Source of the DNA: Clostridia bacterium | GTDB lineage: Bacteria; Bacillota; Clostridia; Christensenellales; UBA1242 | Assembly: GCA_017478185.1 (NCBI GenBank) | Contig: JAFVEA010000009.1 | Span: 476,659 to 540,658 of the forward strand | Reading direction: 5' to 3' | DNA length: 64,000 nt | In this document: in pieces, positions 50,265 through 58,714 of the stretch | Layout of the letters: every line of letters starts with the position of its first letter | How positions within the stretch are numbered: position 1 is the first letter of the stretch | Made by a program: the position numbers and the translations under genes | The notes under the pieces: generated by a model | The model's input: only the letters and a program-made list of their open reading frames with translations | What the model was told of the DNA's origin: nothing | Databases searched by the model: none

Positions 50265-50483
50265 ATGTTCAGCAAAATTTTTGGAGGAATGGAAAACTGT
50301 GGTGGCTGTGGTAAACCAAAGAACTCAAGTTGTGATGTTTTAACAATATTGGTAATCATTTATGTTTTACTTAATTGTGGAATATTAAATTGCGGATTAG
50401 ACCTTTGCACAATTTTAATACTTTTAATGTTCTTCTGTTGTTGTTTTAACAAAAAATCATCACAAAACAGATGTGCTTGCTAA
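50265..50483 (+). CDS. Small Cys-rich membrane peptide
   Basis: 72 residues with 11 cysteines: NCGGCG near residue 12, two hydrophobic stretches separated by GLDLC, a CCC run before a short basic tail, and a final CAC. Strong SD (AGGAGG) follows an A-rich leader with repeated AAAAGATA. No family recognised. Cys-rich, hydrophobic peptides of this kind may bind metal or insert in membranes, but no function can be assigned. Confidence 0.55.
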   Translation: MFSKIFGGMENCGGCGKPKNSSCDVLTILVIIYVLLNCGILNCGLDLCTILILLMFFCCCFNKKSSQNRCAC

Positions 50484-50528
50484 AGAACAAAACAAAATGG
50501 CTTTTTGGCCATAGAGAATTGAAAATTT

Positions 50529-50558
50529 AAGGCATAACTTTTTGTTATGCCTTTTTTA
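50529..50558 (+). terminator. Terminator after the Cys-rich peptide
   Basis: 10-base stem AAGGCATAAC / GTTATGCCTT (50529-50538 with 50544-50553) and T-run; a weaker hairpin (AATGGC/GCCATT-like) lies just before it. Confidence 0.9.
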
Positions 50559-50583
50559 TTTGCTTTTGTTAAAAGTGTAACAT

Positions 50584-50700
50584 TGCTAGATTGGCGCTTT
50601 AAAAAGAGAATCAAAGCGGGCAGCGCAGCACCAAACTTTCGGCTTTCGCCTCAAGGCATTCTGAGGAAGCTACTTTCAGTAGCTGATGTGAGAATCTCAA
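50584..50700. repeat. REP-like palindromic repeat remnant
   Basis: Contains the CTTTCGGCTTTCGCCTCAAGGCATT block and a closing GAGAATCTC, both related to repeats at 54660-54953. No ORF is credible here. The rest of the 453-base gap to 50936 is AT-rich and ends in the promoter of the surface gene. Confidence 0.6.
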
Positions 50701-50869
50701 AAAGGCTTTTTTCATTTCGGCAGGTTTTAAAGGTTTTTAATATTTTGCCATTTTTTATATTTTTTCTTTTACAAACAAAGACAAAATTCGACAGAATAAA
50801 TTTTTTAATATTTCTTAAACTGTTTGTGTAATAAAATGAAATATTTTAACAAATTATGCTTAATATTCG

Positions 50870-50898
50870 TTGACAAAATTTTTATAATACGCTAAAAT
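50870..50898 (+). promoter_or_regulatory. Promoter of the large surface protein
   Basis: TTGACA (50870-50875), 17-base spacer, TAAAAT (50893-50898), then GAGGAGA before the ATG at 50937. Confidence 0.75.
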
Positions 50899-50936
50899 AT
50901 TATCATTATATAACGAGGAATAGAGGAGACTTTTAA

Positions 50937-53900
50937 ATGGAAAGTAAAAAGATGAAAAGATTTTCAATAGCAATGATGCTGATAACTTTTGTTTTGATGC
51001 TGTCAATGACATTTTTATTGCCAACAAAAGTTTTTGCTGAAACTGAAACAAAACCAGCACCAAACAGCACAAGTGATGAGTTAACACTAAATTATGCCGG
51101 TGTTGATTACAAAATAGAAACAGATGATAATAAAGAATATATCATTATTCCAACACCAAGTGCAGTTAATGAGATAAATGCTGAAGATGATTTGGTTGAT
51201 GGAATTGTTGCCACAACTGCAACTGCAGGAAAAGTTAATGCAAAGATTGAACAGAGTGGCAGTAAATATAAAATGTATTTGGTTGGCAATGTTGGAGATT
51301 ATGTTGTTGTTTACACAAAAACAAAAACAGATAAAATTTCAGTAAGTGAAACAGTTAACATTAGTTTAGAAAGAGATGAGGCTTCATTTGGTTGGGAAAC
51401 AAATTCAGAACAAATCATACCAAGCCAAGTTAACAGAACAGCAGAAAACAAAATTGTTTTCCCTTATCCTTTTGTTTATGTTGGTGAAAACAGTGAAACA
51501 GCTAAAAATGTTGCTGACATAACACAAAAGCCAACTGACTTAACTGGCTTAACAATAACTCTTAAAGATTCAAGTGCAAAAAATATAGAGCTTTCAAAAA
51601 ATAATGAAACAGGTTATTATGAGTGGACAGTTCCAACTGATGCAACAGTGGGGAAATATACAGTTAAATACACCTTTAAAGGGGATAACACAAACTATAT
51701 TACAAAAAGCTTCAACTTTTTTGTAACAACTTCAGATATTGAAACAGAGTTAAAGATAAGCGAATTTGCTTCTTCTCTTCCTTCATCAATGACTTTGTTT
51801 GAAGAAACAACTTTGCCAGAGCCAGTTGTTGTTAACACAAAAACAAATGCTAATGTTGATGTTTACACAAAAATCTACTTAGAGTTCACTCCAAGTTCAA
51901 AAAATTCAAAAGACACAACAGATGAAAGCAAATATAAAGCAACAACCTACACAAACGATTATTCAAAAAAAGATGTTGAAGGTTACACATATGTTCCTTC
52001 ACTTAACGAATTTAAATTCACTCCAGAAATTCCAGGAACTTACACAGCAAGATATGTTGTTTCAGACTTTTTTGGAAACACTGCCGAAACAACATCAAAG
52101 CTTAACGCCATATCATCAACAAAAACATCAGCAAGCGGAACAGGATTTATTGTTAAGGCTTATGATGACTTTGCAGCACAAAGAGAAAAAGTTGATGAAA
52201 AAGCAATGACTTTAACTGATGTTAGCACAGCAGAGTGGATGATTCCATCAAAAGTTAAAAAAGCAACAGTAACGGATGGGGTTGCAGACAAAGTTTGGTC
52301 ATTGCCAGCAATTTTTGGTTATGACAAATACACGCAAAACAGCTCAGAGTTAACTTATGAAAGAGTTATAACTTACAAAAAAACATCAACAAACGGAACC
52401 ACTTCAGTTACATTGACATTTAGCTCAAGCTATTCAACAGAGCAGAAAGCAAACGCAATTTACACAACAAGTGGAACATACAAAGCAGATGCAAATGCTG
52501 AAATTCCTTTTGCTTTCACAGAAATAGCTGACTATGAAATTAAATATTCTGTTAAAGACATTTTTGGAAACAATTTGTTCAACAAAACCTACACAGTTAA
52601 TGTAACAGATGATTTTGCTGACGATAAAGCTCCAACAGTTAAATTTGAAAACTTAAACTCAAGTGCAGTTCAAAAAGGCAAAGTGTTCAAATTCAAGGTT
52701 AACGCAACCGATGAAAATGACGCTAGACCTAAAGTTGTTGTAACAGCAAAAGTTGGAAGTGCAGAGGCAGTGACACTTTATGCTGACAGTGAAGGATATT
52801 ACACATTTGACACAAAAGATATTGAAGCAACAGCAGATGTAACATTCACAGCAATAGCAACAGATGATTATGGAAACGCTAGTTCAGAAAAAGCAAAAAC
52901 AATAGCAGTTAATGTTGTGTCTGACACCGCTGTTCCAACAGCAACAGATTTTAATTTTGATGACACTTTAGTTGATGGAGGTGCTTTAAAATCAGTTTAT
53001 GTTGGAGATGAGTTCACTCTTCCAAGCGTTACATTTAGCGATGACAGCGCAAACTTATTGGTTAAAGTTACAGTTAAAACTGGTTCAACAGTTGTGGAAA
53101 AATTCACTTACACTTCTGGTTCAGAAAAGACTATTGCTTTAGGCGGAGAAAAATTCACTCCTTCAAGAGCGGGTGACTATGTTGTAACTTACACCGCAAC
53201 TGATGTTGCAGGAAACAAACTTATAAAGAGCTTTGTTTTGGCAGTTGAAGGTCAAGAAGACGCAATCATAAACTTAGGTTCATTTGAAAGTAGCTATGAT
53301 TATGGAACAGAAATTGACTTAAAGAATTTGACCGTAACTCTTCAAAATGATGCGGGAAGTCAAGATGTTACTGATGAGTATGATTTCTTCACTGGATATA
53401 ATGGAAAAGAAGAAGACATTGCAGATTTTATAAAAAATAACAAAACAAACACAATCATTTGTCAAATTAGTGGAAGTTATGAACCAACACTTGATGAAAG
53501 CGTTATAAAAGCTGGCGAAAATGGAAGCATTAAATTAAACTATTGGGTTGTTGGAGGTTGGACAGGCGATAATTTTGACCGCAATTTTAACCCAGAGCCA
53601 AAAACAGTTAGTTTCACAGTTTCAGACACAACAAAGCCAACCATAACAGTTAATGAAATGGAAGAAGTTGTGGCTTATGACAGCACAGCAGTAGGTGATG
53701 AAGCCAACAGAGTTGAAATTGCAGATTTCAGTGCTTATGACTTAGCAGGAATTGATAACACAAGTTACAAAATCACAGCAAAATATTCAAGTTCATCAAG
53801 TGATATTACAATTGTTAAATATGATGCTTCAGTTGAAGAAGAATTAAATAGAATTAACGAAGGATTTTATGGTTACTTTAAAGCGACCAAAAATGGAACA

Positions 53901-54479
53901 GTGACAGTAACATATTCTGTTACAGACAACAACGGAAACACAGCAACAGAACCAAAAACAATTTATGTTGGAGATACTTCTAAACCAGAAATTAAAGTTA
54001 GTGCTCTCCAAGATGCAATAAACAAAGCTGGTTACAAAAAAGGTAGCACAGTTAAATTGGATTTAACAAAACTTAATGTTGTGGATGACAAGAGCAATTT
54101 AACTTATGACGATGTAACTGTTACAGTCACATGTGACGGTGAAGATGTTGAATTCACAAGGTCTGAAGACAAGAAAGCAGTTGAATTTAAAGCAGAAAAC
54201 TATGGAGAGTATGTTGTTTCATTCAGCGTTACAGATGAAGCTGGAAATGTTTCAGAAACCACACAGGCATCATTCAGCTTGTCACAAAGCTCTTCAACCA
54301 GCGGAAAAACAACAACATCATCAACAACCGTTTGGGGAACAATTTTGATTATCGTTATTTTGATTGCATTGGGAGTTATTATATTCTTGTTTGCAAAACC
54401 ATCAAAAACAAAAACATCAGTTAAAGTTGAAAAGAAAGATGATGACAAAAAAGATAAAGATGACAAAATTCAAGTTTAA
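50937..54479 (+). CDS. Large surface protein with Ig-like repeats, C-terminal membrane anchor
   Basis: 1180 residues. A signal peptide (residues ~5-33, cleavage after VFA), then repeated Ig-like/cadherin-like modules with closing motifs such as YVVTYTATDVAGNK, VTVTYSVTDNNGNTA and YVVSFSVTDEAGNVSETT. A Ser/Thr-rich stretch (~1115-1130) precedes a TM helix (TILIIVILIALGVIIFLFA) and a Lys/Asp tail. No LPxTG; the TM helix is the anchor. Probably adhesion or cell-wall architecture. Ser/Thr/Asn-rich composition. Confidence 0.8.
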   Translation: MESKKMKRFSIAMMLITFVLMLSMTFLLPTKVFAETETKPAPNSTSDELTLNYAGVDYKIETDDNKEYIIIPTPSAVNEINAEDDLVDGIVATTATAGKVNAKIEQSGSKYKMYLVGNVGDYVVVYTKTKTDKISVSETVNISLERDEASFGWETNSEQIIPSQVNRTAENKIVFPYPFVYVGENSETAKNVADITQKPTDLTGLTITLKDSSAKNIELSKNNETGYYEWTVPTDATVGKYTVKYTFKGDNTNYITKSFNFFVTTSDIETELKISEFASSLPSSMTLFEETTLPEPVVVNTKTNANVDVYTKIYLEFTPSSKNSKDTTDESKYKATTYTNDYSKKDVEGYTYVPSLNEFKFTPEIPGTYTARYVVSDFFGNTAETTSKLNAISSTKTSASGTGFIVKAYDDFAAQREKVDEKAMTLTDVSTAEWMIPSKVKKATVTDGVADKVWSLPAIFGYDKYTQNSSELTYERVITYKKTSTNGTTSVTLTFSSSYSTEQKANAIYTTSGTYKADANAEIPFAFTEIADYEIKYSVKDIFGNNLFNKTYTVNVTDDFADDKAPTVKFENLNSSAVQKGKVFKFKVNATDENDARPKVVVTAKVGSAEAVTLYADSEGYYTFDTKDIEATADVTFTAIATDDYGNASSEKAKTIAVNVVSDTAVPTATDFNFDDTLVDGGALKSVYVGDEFTLPSVTFSDDSANLLVKVTVKTGSTVVEKFTYTSGSEKTIALGGEKFTPSRAGDYVVTYTATDVAGNKLIKSFVLAVEGQEDAIINLGSFESSYDYGTEIDLKNLTVTLQNDAGSQDVTDEYDFFTGYNGKEEDIADFIKNNKTNTIICQISGSYEPTLDESVIKAGENGSIKLNYWVVGGWTGDNFDRNFNPEPKTVSFTVSDTTKPTITVNEMEEVVAYDSTAVGDEANRVEIADFSAYDLAGIDNTSYKITAKYSSSSSDITIVKYDASVEEELNRINEGFYGYFKATKNGTVTVTYSVTDNNGNTATEPKTIYVGDTSKPEIKVSALQDAINKAGYKKGSTVKLDLTKLNVVDDKSNLTYDDVTVTVTCDGEDVEFTRSEDKKAVEFKAENYGEYVVSFSVTDEAGNVSETTQASFSLSQSSSTSGKTTTSSTTVWGTILIIVILIALGVIIFLFAKPSKTKTSVKVEKKDDDKKDKDDKIQV

Positions 54480-54658
54480 TAACAAAAAACAATATTAACA
54501 AGTTTGTTTAAAACAGACCAAAACAAAGAACACATTAAGAGATTATTTATTTCTTAATGTGTTTTTTTGTATAGTAAAAATTTTATGTTTTTAATAATTC
54601 TTTTTTGTATTTTTTGGGGTTGTGCTATGAAAAGTATGATTTTTAAATAAAAGTTTTT

Positions 54659-54953
54659 TGAGATTCTCACGCTTCGTGCCTCTGGCACTACGCTCAGAAT
54701 GACATTCTATTCCTTGTTTGGCGCTTTTATTCCCGTCATTGCGAGCAAGGTTTCACCTTGCGTGGCAATCTCAACTGCTTGAAACTGCGCCAAGCTTTCG
54801 GCTAACGCCTCAAGGCATTGCGAGGGGCTTTAGAGGAGGTGGCAATCTCATCCTCTTGTTCGGTTGCGCTTTTATTCCCGTCATTGCGAGCAAAGCGTGG
54901 CAATCTCTGAGATTCTCACGTCGGCAATTCTTGCCTCCTCAGAATGACAGGTG
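54659..54953. repeat. Cluster of REP-like palindromic intergenic repeats
   Basis: Five modules in a row: an AGATTCTCACG...CAGAATGACA palindrome (54660-54703), a CGTCATTGCGAGCAAG...GTGGCAATCTC module (54734-54772), a diverged long form (54780-54850), a second short module (54877-54908) and another AGATTCTCACG...AGAATGACAG (54910-54950). GC content is far above the surroundings. The motifs resemble interspersed repeats seen in many unrelated bacterial genomes. No transposase is here. The 54480-54658 part of the gap is AT-rich, with a possible terminator for the surface gene near 54534-54570. Confidence 0.75.
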
Positions 54954-55057
54954 GGGAATAACTTCTTTTGCTTCAGAATAACACTTCTTTTTGTTGTGAG
55001 ATTATTTAAAATTTGTGTATAAAAAAAGAATAGGTGATTAACTTATTCTTTTTGTTT

Positions 55058-56734
55058 TTACCAATAAAGATTTTTGTTGTTGTTTGTAAAGCTTATGTTA
55101 GACACAGCTCCTTTTTCTATGGTTACAATTTTGTCGGCAATATCAACAAAAAATTCATTTGATGAAAAGATTATAATTGTTCTTTTGCCTCTTAGTGATT
55201 TTATGATGTTTTTTATATTATTTTTCTCATCGTTTGTTATGCTTGAAGGAAATTCATATATTGCAATAATTTCTGCATTTGTTAAAAGCGTTCTGGCAAG
55301 CCCAATTAAATATTGTTTGTCAAAAGGAAGAGTTAAAATATTTGTGTAGATTTTGTTTGGAAGTGAATTGATATAATCCATTAAATTTAATTTGTTTAAC
55401 ACTCTAACAATATAGTCTTTGTCTTTGTTAACTATTTTTAAGTTGTATAAAATTGATTTATTAAAGAAAACTGGATGAGTGGATAAATAGTTGAAATTTG
55501 TTTTATAAACCTTTTTATTGTATTTATAGATATCAATTTCATCCATTGTGATTTGGCCAGATTTTGGCTTAATTTCACGGTGCATTAAGTGGAATATTGT
55601 TCTTTTTCCAGATTTTTTAGGGCCCGTTATTAATGTTGTTTGAAGAGCATTAGCTCTAAAAGAAACTTCTCTTACTTTTGGATTGCCTTCTTTGTCGCCA
55701 GCATAAGAAACATCGTTAAAATCCATAAAACCAATGATATTGTCGTTGTTGATATCTCCAAATTCAATTTCTTCTTTTTCAACAAAATTTAAAACATTTT
55801 TAACTCTAGAAACATATATGGCAGAATTTTTGATATAAGGCATAAATTCAAAAACTTTGTTTGTGGTTTCTATTCCAGAGGTTATGTAGGGGATAATTAT
55901 AAAGTATGTTTCAATTGAAAACGCTCCTTTTGATGTTAACAACACTGCACCAAGACTTAAAACAAATATCAAAAAGTTATAAAAAACATAAAATCCATTT
56001 AAAACATAAGAGTCTGAATAGCTTTTTTTGCCTAAATCTTTTATGTATTCATCTATATGGTTGTTAAACTTTGCGTTTATTTTTTCATTTAAATTTAGGT
56101 CATTTATCATATCTTTTGATGTGATTATTTCTGAAAACATTTGATATTCATCATCAACATCTTCTCTAAGCTTTTTTTGGCGTTTTGATCTTTTGGTTTC
56201 AATCAAATTTAGAACTATAAAATTTATAATATCACAAACAATAACAGCAAGCCCAACCCAAATGTTTATGGAAAATATAATTATGATTGTCACAATCAGC
56301 ATAAAAATTCGACCCAAGCAAATTGCGGCTTTGTCGGCATTATCGCCCAAATTATAAATTTCTGTGTGAAGAATGTTTAACAGTTTTTCTTTTGGAGTTT
56401 TTTTGAAATTTTGGTTTTTTGCTTTATACATTTTGTCAACAAATTGTAAACTAAGCCTTCTATAAACGCTGTCAACAAGCTTGTTAAAAACAGCATAATT
56501 CATATGCCAAAAAACTCTGCCTAATGCCAAAAATCCAAATGAAATAGTCAAATATAAAACAGCATTCCACCAAGCGCTAGCATTTATGGCAATAATAACT
56601 TTTGCCGCAAACAAAGGAGTTATTATTTCACAACAATAAGCCAAAATAATAGCAATAGAAGAAATGCTAAAATATTTCTTGTTTGGTTTTGCAAAATTCC
56701 ACCAAGTTTTTAAAATTTTTAAATTCTCTAACAT
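55058..56734 (-). CDS. ABC exporter-like protein with degenerate ATPase domain
   Basis: 558 residues. The N-terminal half is an ABC type IV exporter-like membrane domain (six hydrophobic segments, about 22-300). The ATPase half is unusual: Walker A is GPKKSGKRT (371-379, Thr/Ser after Lys missing), the LSGGQ signature reads LPFDKQ (469-474), Walker B is IIAIYEF (Tyr in place of the Asp), and the H-loop position is Ser. ATP hydrolysis looks impaired. It may be a partner of an active half-transporter elsewhere or a pseudo-transporter. Monocistronic. Confidence 0.72.
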   Translation of the reverse strand: MLENLKILKTWWNFAKPNKKYFSISSIAIILAYCCEIITPLFAAKVIIAINASAWWNAVLYLTISFGFLALGRVFWHMNYAVFNKLVDSVYRRLSLQFVDKMYKAKNQNFKKTPKEKLLNILHTEIYNLGDNADKAAICLGRIFMLIVTIIIIFSINIWVGLAVIVCDIINFIVLNLIETKRSKRQKKLREDVDDEYQMFSEIITSKDMINDLNLNEKINAKFNNHIDEYIKDLGKKSYSDSYVLNGFYVFYNFLIFVLSLGAVLLTSKGAFSIETYFIIIPYITSGIETTNKVFEFMPYIKNSAIYVSRVKNVLNFVEKEEIEFGDINNDNIIGFMDFNDVSYAGDKEGNPKVREVSFRANALQTTLITGPKKSGKRTIFHLMHREIKPKSGQITMDEIDIYKYNKKVYKTNFNYLSTHPVFFNKSILYNLKIVNKDKDYIVRVLNKLNLMDYINSLPNKIYTNILTLPFDKQYLIGLARTLLTNAEIIAIYEFPSSITNDEKNNIKNIIKSLRGKRTIIIFSSNEFFVDIADKIVTIEKGAVSNISFTNNNKNLYW

Positions 56735-57044
56735 AGTTTATATGTTATCAAAATTTTTTAAAAAAGTCTAACAAAAAACAAGTTTTTCCTCATTTTTTGT
56801 CGATATTTTTATTTTTGGTTTTTATATATTTAACAAGTTTTTCTACATCGTATTTTTTGAATAAATTTAAACTAAAGTATGTTTTTGTTGCTTTAGCATA
56901 AGGCTAAACAACAAAAATCAATGTTTTTCTAAATTTTTCTGTTTCATTTAATTATCTTGTGGAAAATCAAATTAAATAGGTGAGAATTATTTTTAAATAT
57001 CAAATTGGTTGCAAAAATTTGGTAATTATGATAATATAATAATT

Positions 57045-57088
57045 GTAAAAGTATACAAAAAGTTATTGTGCTGATGTGGCTCAGTTGG
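57045..57088 (+). repeat. Partial tRNA-Thr 5' copy with its upstream sequence
   Basis: 44 bases identical to 57206-57249 (offset 161): promoter-proximal GTATACAAAAAGTTATTGTG and the first 19 bases of the tRNA. The tRNA part stops at TTGG and the 74-bp element follows. Confidence 0.85.
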
Positions 57089-57162
57089 AGCGACGCGTTA
57101 AAAAAAGTTGCCAGTGGCAAGTTTTTAGCCAAAGCGGACAGCATTTTAATGCTGGCGGAAGA
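57089..57162. repeat. 74-bp element, copy 1
   Basis: Begins AGCGACGCGTT and ends GCGGAAGA; carries internal palindromes (TTGCCAGTGGCAA and CAGCATTNNAATGCTGG). Copy 2 at 57350-57423 differs by one base. It sits at the point where the broken tRNA copy ends. Confidence 0.8.
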
Positions 57163-57230
57163 CCTTGGGGCTACCTAAAACGTAAAAATAAAAGAACGCA
57201 AAATAGTAAAAGTATACAAAAAGTTATTGT

Positions 57231-57306
57231 GCTGATGTGGCTCAGTTGGTAGAGCAATTGATTCGTAATCAATAGGTCAGGGGTTCGAATCCCCTCATCA
57301 GCTCCA
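57231..57306 (+). tRNA. tRNA-Thr (CGT)
   Basis: 76 nt with encoded CCA. Acceptor GCTGATG / CATCAGC, anticodon loop TTCGTAA (CGT), T-loop TTCGAAT. It is the only complete tRNA among several fragments in 57045-57655. Confidence 0.93.
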
Positions 57307-57349
57307 TTAAAGTGAAAACTTTAAGCGATACCAACGGGCTCAAGTTTAA

Positions 57350-57423
57350 AGCGACGCGTTAAAAAAAGTTGCCAGTGGCAAGTTTTTAGCCAAAGCGGAC
57401 AGCATTTCAATGCTGGCGGAAGA
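57350..57423. repeat. 74-bp element, copy 2
   Basis: Same element as 57089-57162 with one mismatch (C for T in CAGCATTTCAATG). It is immediately followed by a tRNA-Thr 3' fragment. Confidence 0.8.
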
Positions 57424-57477
57424 GCAATTGATTCGTAAAGCTTTAGGTCAGGGGTTCGAATCCCCTCATCAGCTCCA
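57420..57477 (+). pseudogene. tRNA-Thr 3' fragment (pseudo-tRNA)
   Basis: AAGAGCAATTGATTCGTAA then an altered anticodon-stem strand (AGCTTTA in place of TCAATA) and an intact T-arm, acceptor strand and CCA. It cannot fold as a tRNA. A further short 3' fragment (CGAATCCCCTCATCAGCTCC) lies at about 57630-57651. Confidence 0.8.
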
Positions 57478-57709
57478 TTAGAACAAAAAAAAGTTCTATA
57501 ACCAAAAAGTGGAGTAAGCAACAAAACTTAAGGGATTCGAACGGGCGGGAATAAAAAATGCGAATAATTTGAGCATTTTTCCGCCCCGGCGTGAAAGCGG
57601 AGCAAGAAACGAAGTTAAAGCGAAGCGGAGCGAATCCCCTCATCAGCTCCATTAGAACAAAAAAGTTCTGTAAACAAAAAACATTTGAGTTATATTTGGA
57701 GGTATAATT

Positions 57710-57973
57710 ATGAGCGGTAAATCAATAACTTTTTCAATATTATCACTCATTACTTTTATTGGTATTATCATAGGGATTGTGTTTTTATTTAAATTACATT
57801 TTGTTTTAGGTATAGTTGGCATATTTTTAATTTTTATACCAATAAAATTAAATAGAAAAGCGGTTGAAGAAGTAGATGGTTTATTTGATAAAGTTTTGGC
57901 AAAATACGTTGTGCCAGTGGTGGCACTTATTGGTGTTATTTTTATTGTTCTTTTGTTTACATTGTGGATATAA
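57710..57973 (+). CDS. Small membrane protein, two to three TM segments
   Basis: 87 residues, start with TTGGAGG upstream. Hydrophobic segments at about 6-26, 29-45 and 66-86 with a short charged loop (KLNRKAVEEVDG). No family recognised. The preceding stretch 56735-57044 is AT-rich and I see nothing else in it. Confidence 0.55.
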   Translation: MSGKSITFSILSLITFIGIIIGIVFLFKLHFVLGIVGIFLIFIPIKLNRKAVEEVDGLFDKVLAKYVVPVVALIGVIFIVLLFTLWI

Positions 57974-58047
57974 ATTAGATAATAAAAACAAAACTATTTA
58001 AGTGAGCTTTGCATATCGTAAAAAAATAAATTTAAAGGAGAATTAAA

Positions 58048-58527
58048 ATGACAATTTATGATTTTAGTGTTTTAGACCAACAAGGAAATGAAGTTAGTTT
58101 ATCAAAATATAAAGGTAAGGTTTTGCTTGTTGTTAACACAGCAACAAAATGTGGTTTTACGCCACAATATGAAGCATTAGAAAAGATGTATGAAGAACTA
58201 AAAGATCAAGGTTTTGAAATTTTGGATTTCCCATGTAACCAGTTTTTTAGGCAGGCTCCAGGAACTGATGAAGAAATTAACTCTTTTTGCACGTTAAAAT
58301 ATAACACAAAATTTACAAGATTTAAAAAGATAGAAGTTTTAGGGGATAATCAATCTCCACTTTATGCGTGGCTTATAACGCAAAATGAGAAAAACAAGCC
58401 AAAAAAAGTTAAGTGGAATTTTACAAAGTTTTTAATTAACAAAAATGGTGAAGTTGTTGCCCGTTTTGAGCCAACAGATAAGCCAGAAAAATTTGTTGAT
58501 AGAGTTAAAGAAGAGTTATCAAAATAA
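58048..58527 (+). CDS. Glutathione peroxidase (Cys type)
   Basis: 159 residues. NTATKCGFTPQYEAL (~31-45, catalytic Cys), FPCNQFF (~69) and KWNFTKFLINKNGEV (~125) are the three family blocks; the Cys-Gln-Trp-Asn tetrad is complete. In bacteria without glutathione these enzymes usually work with thioredoxin to reduce peroxides. AAAGGAG SD. A fragment of the downstream glycosyltransferase gene follows its stop after 3 bases. Confidence 0.9.
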   Translation: MTIYDFSVLDQQGNEVSLSKYKGKVLLVVNTATKCGFTPQYEALEKMYEELKDQGFEILDFPCNQFFRQAPGTDEEINSFCTLKYNTKFTRFKKIEVLGDNQSPLYAWLITQNEKNKPKKVKWNFTKFLINKNGEVVARFEPTDKPEKFVDRVKEELSK

Positions 58528-58530
58528 CAG

Positions 58531-58611
58531 CCTTTAATAGCTTCCAAAAAACAAATTATAAAAAATGTTGGCAAAAAGCGAAAAGAAGCCATAGCTAAAC
58601 AAAAAAAGTGA
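58531..58611 (+). pseudogene. 3' remnant of the MGDG-synthase-like gene
   Basis: Repeats the last ~26 codons of the gene at 60452-61681, to the TGA and terminator, with two mismatches in 120 bases. No start codon; it directly follows the glutathione peroxidase stop. Confidence 0.85.
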
Positions 58612-58650
58612 GAATAAACAAAAAGTTTTCTTAAAAAAGAAAACTTTTTT
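58531..58650 (+). repeat. 120-bp direct repeat, left copy
   Basis: 118 of 120 bases identical to 61601-61720; covers the glycosyltransferase 3' end and its terminator hairpin. Confidence 0.9.
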
Positions 58651-58714
58651 ATCATTTAAAAAAATTTTACATATTAAAAAATTTATGTTATACTTTTTAA
58701 AAAGAGGGTAGAAT

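Noticed and set aside
50547..50831. 94-codon ORF
   Set aside because: Starts inside a terminator and covers REP-like repeat sequence; no SD.
54718..54981. 87-codon ORF
   Set aside because: Lies wholly in the palindromic repeat cluster.
57321..57652. Minus-strand ORFs with a GADEGIRTPDL-like reading
   Set aside because: This is the well-known false translation of a tRNA gene and its fragments on the reverse strand.
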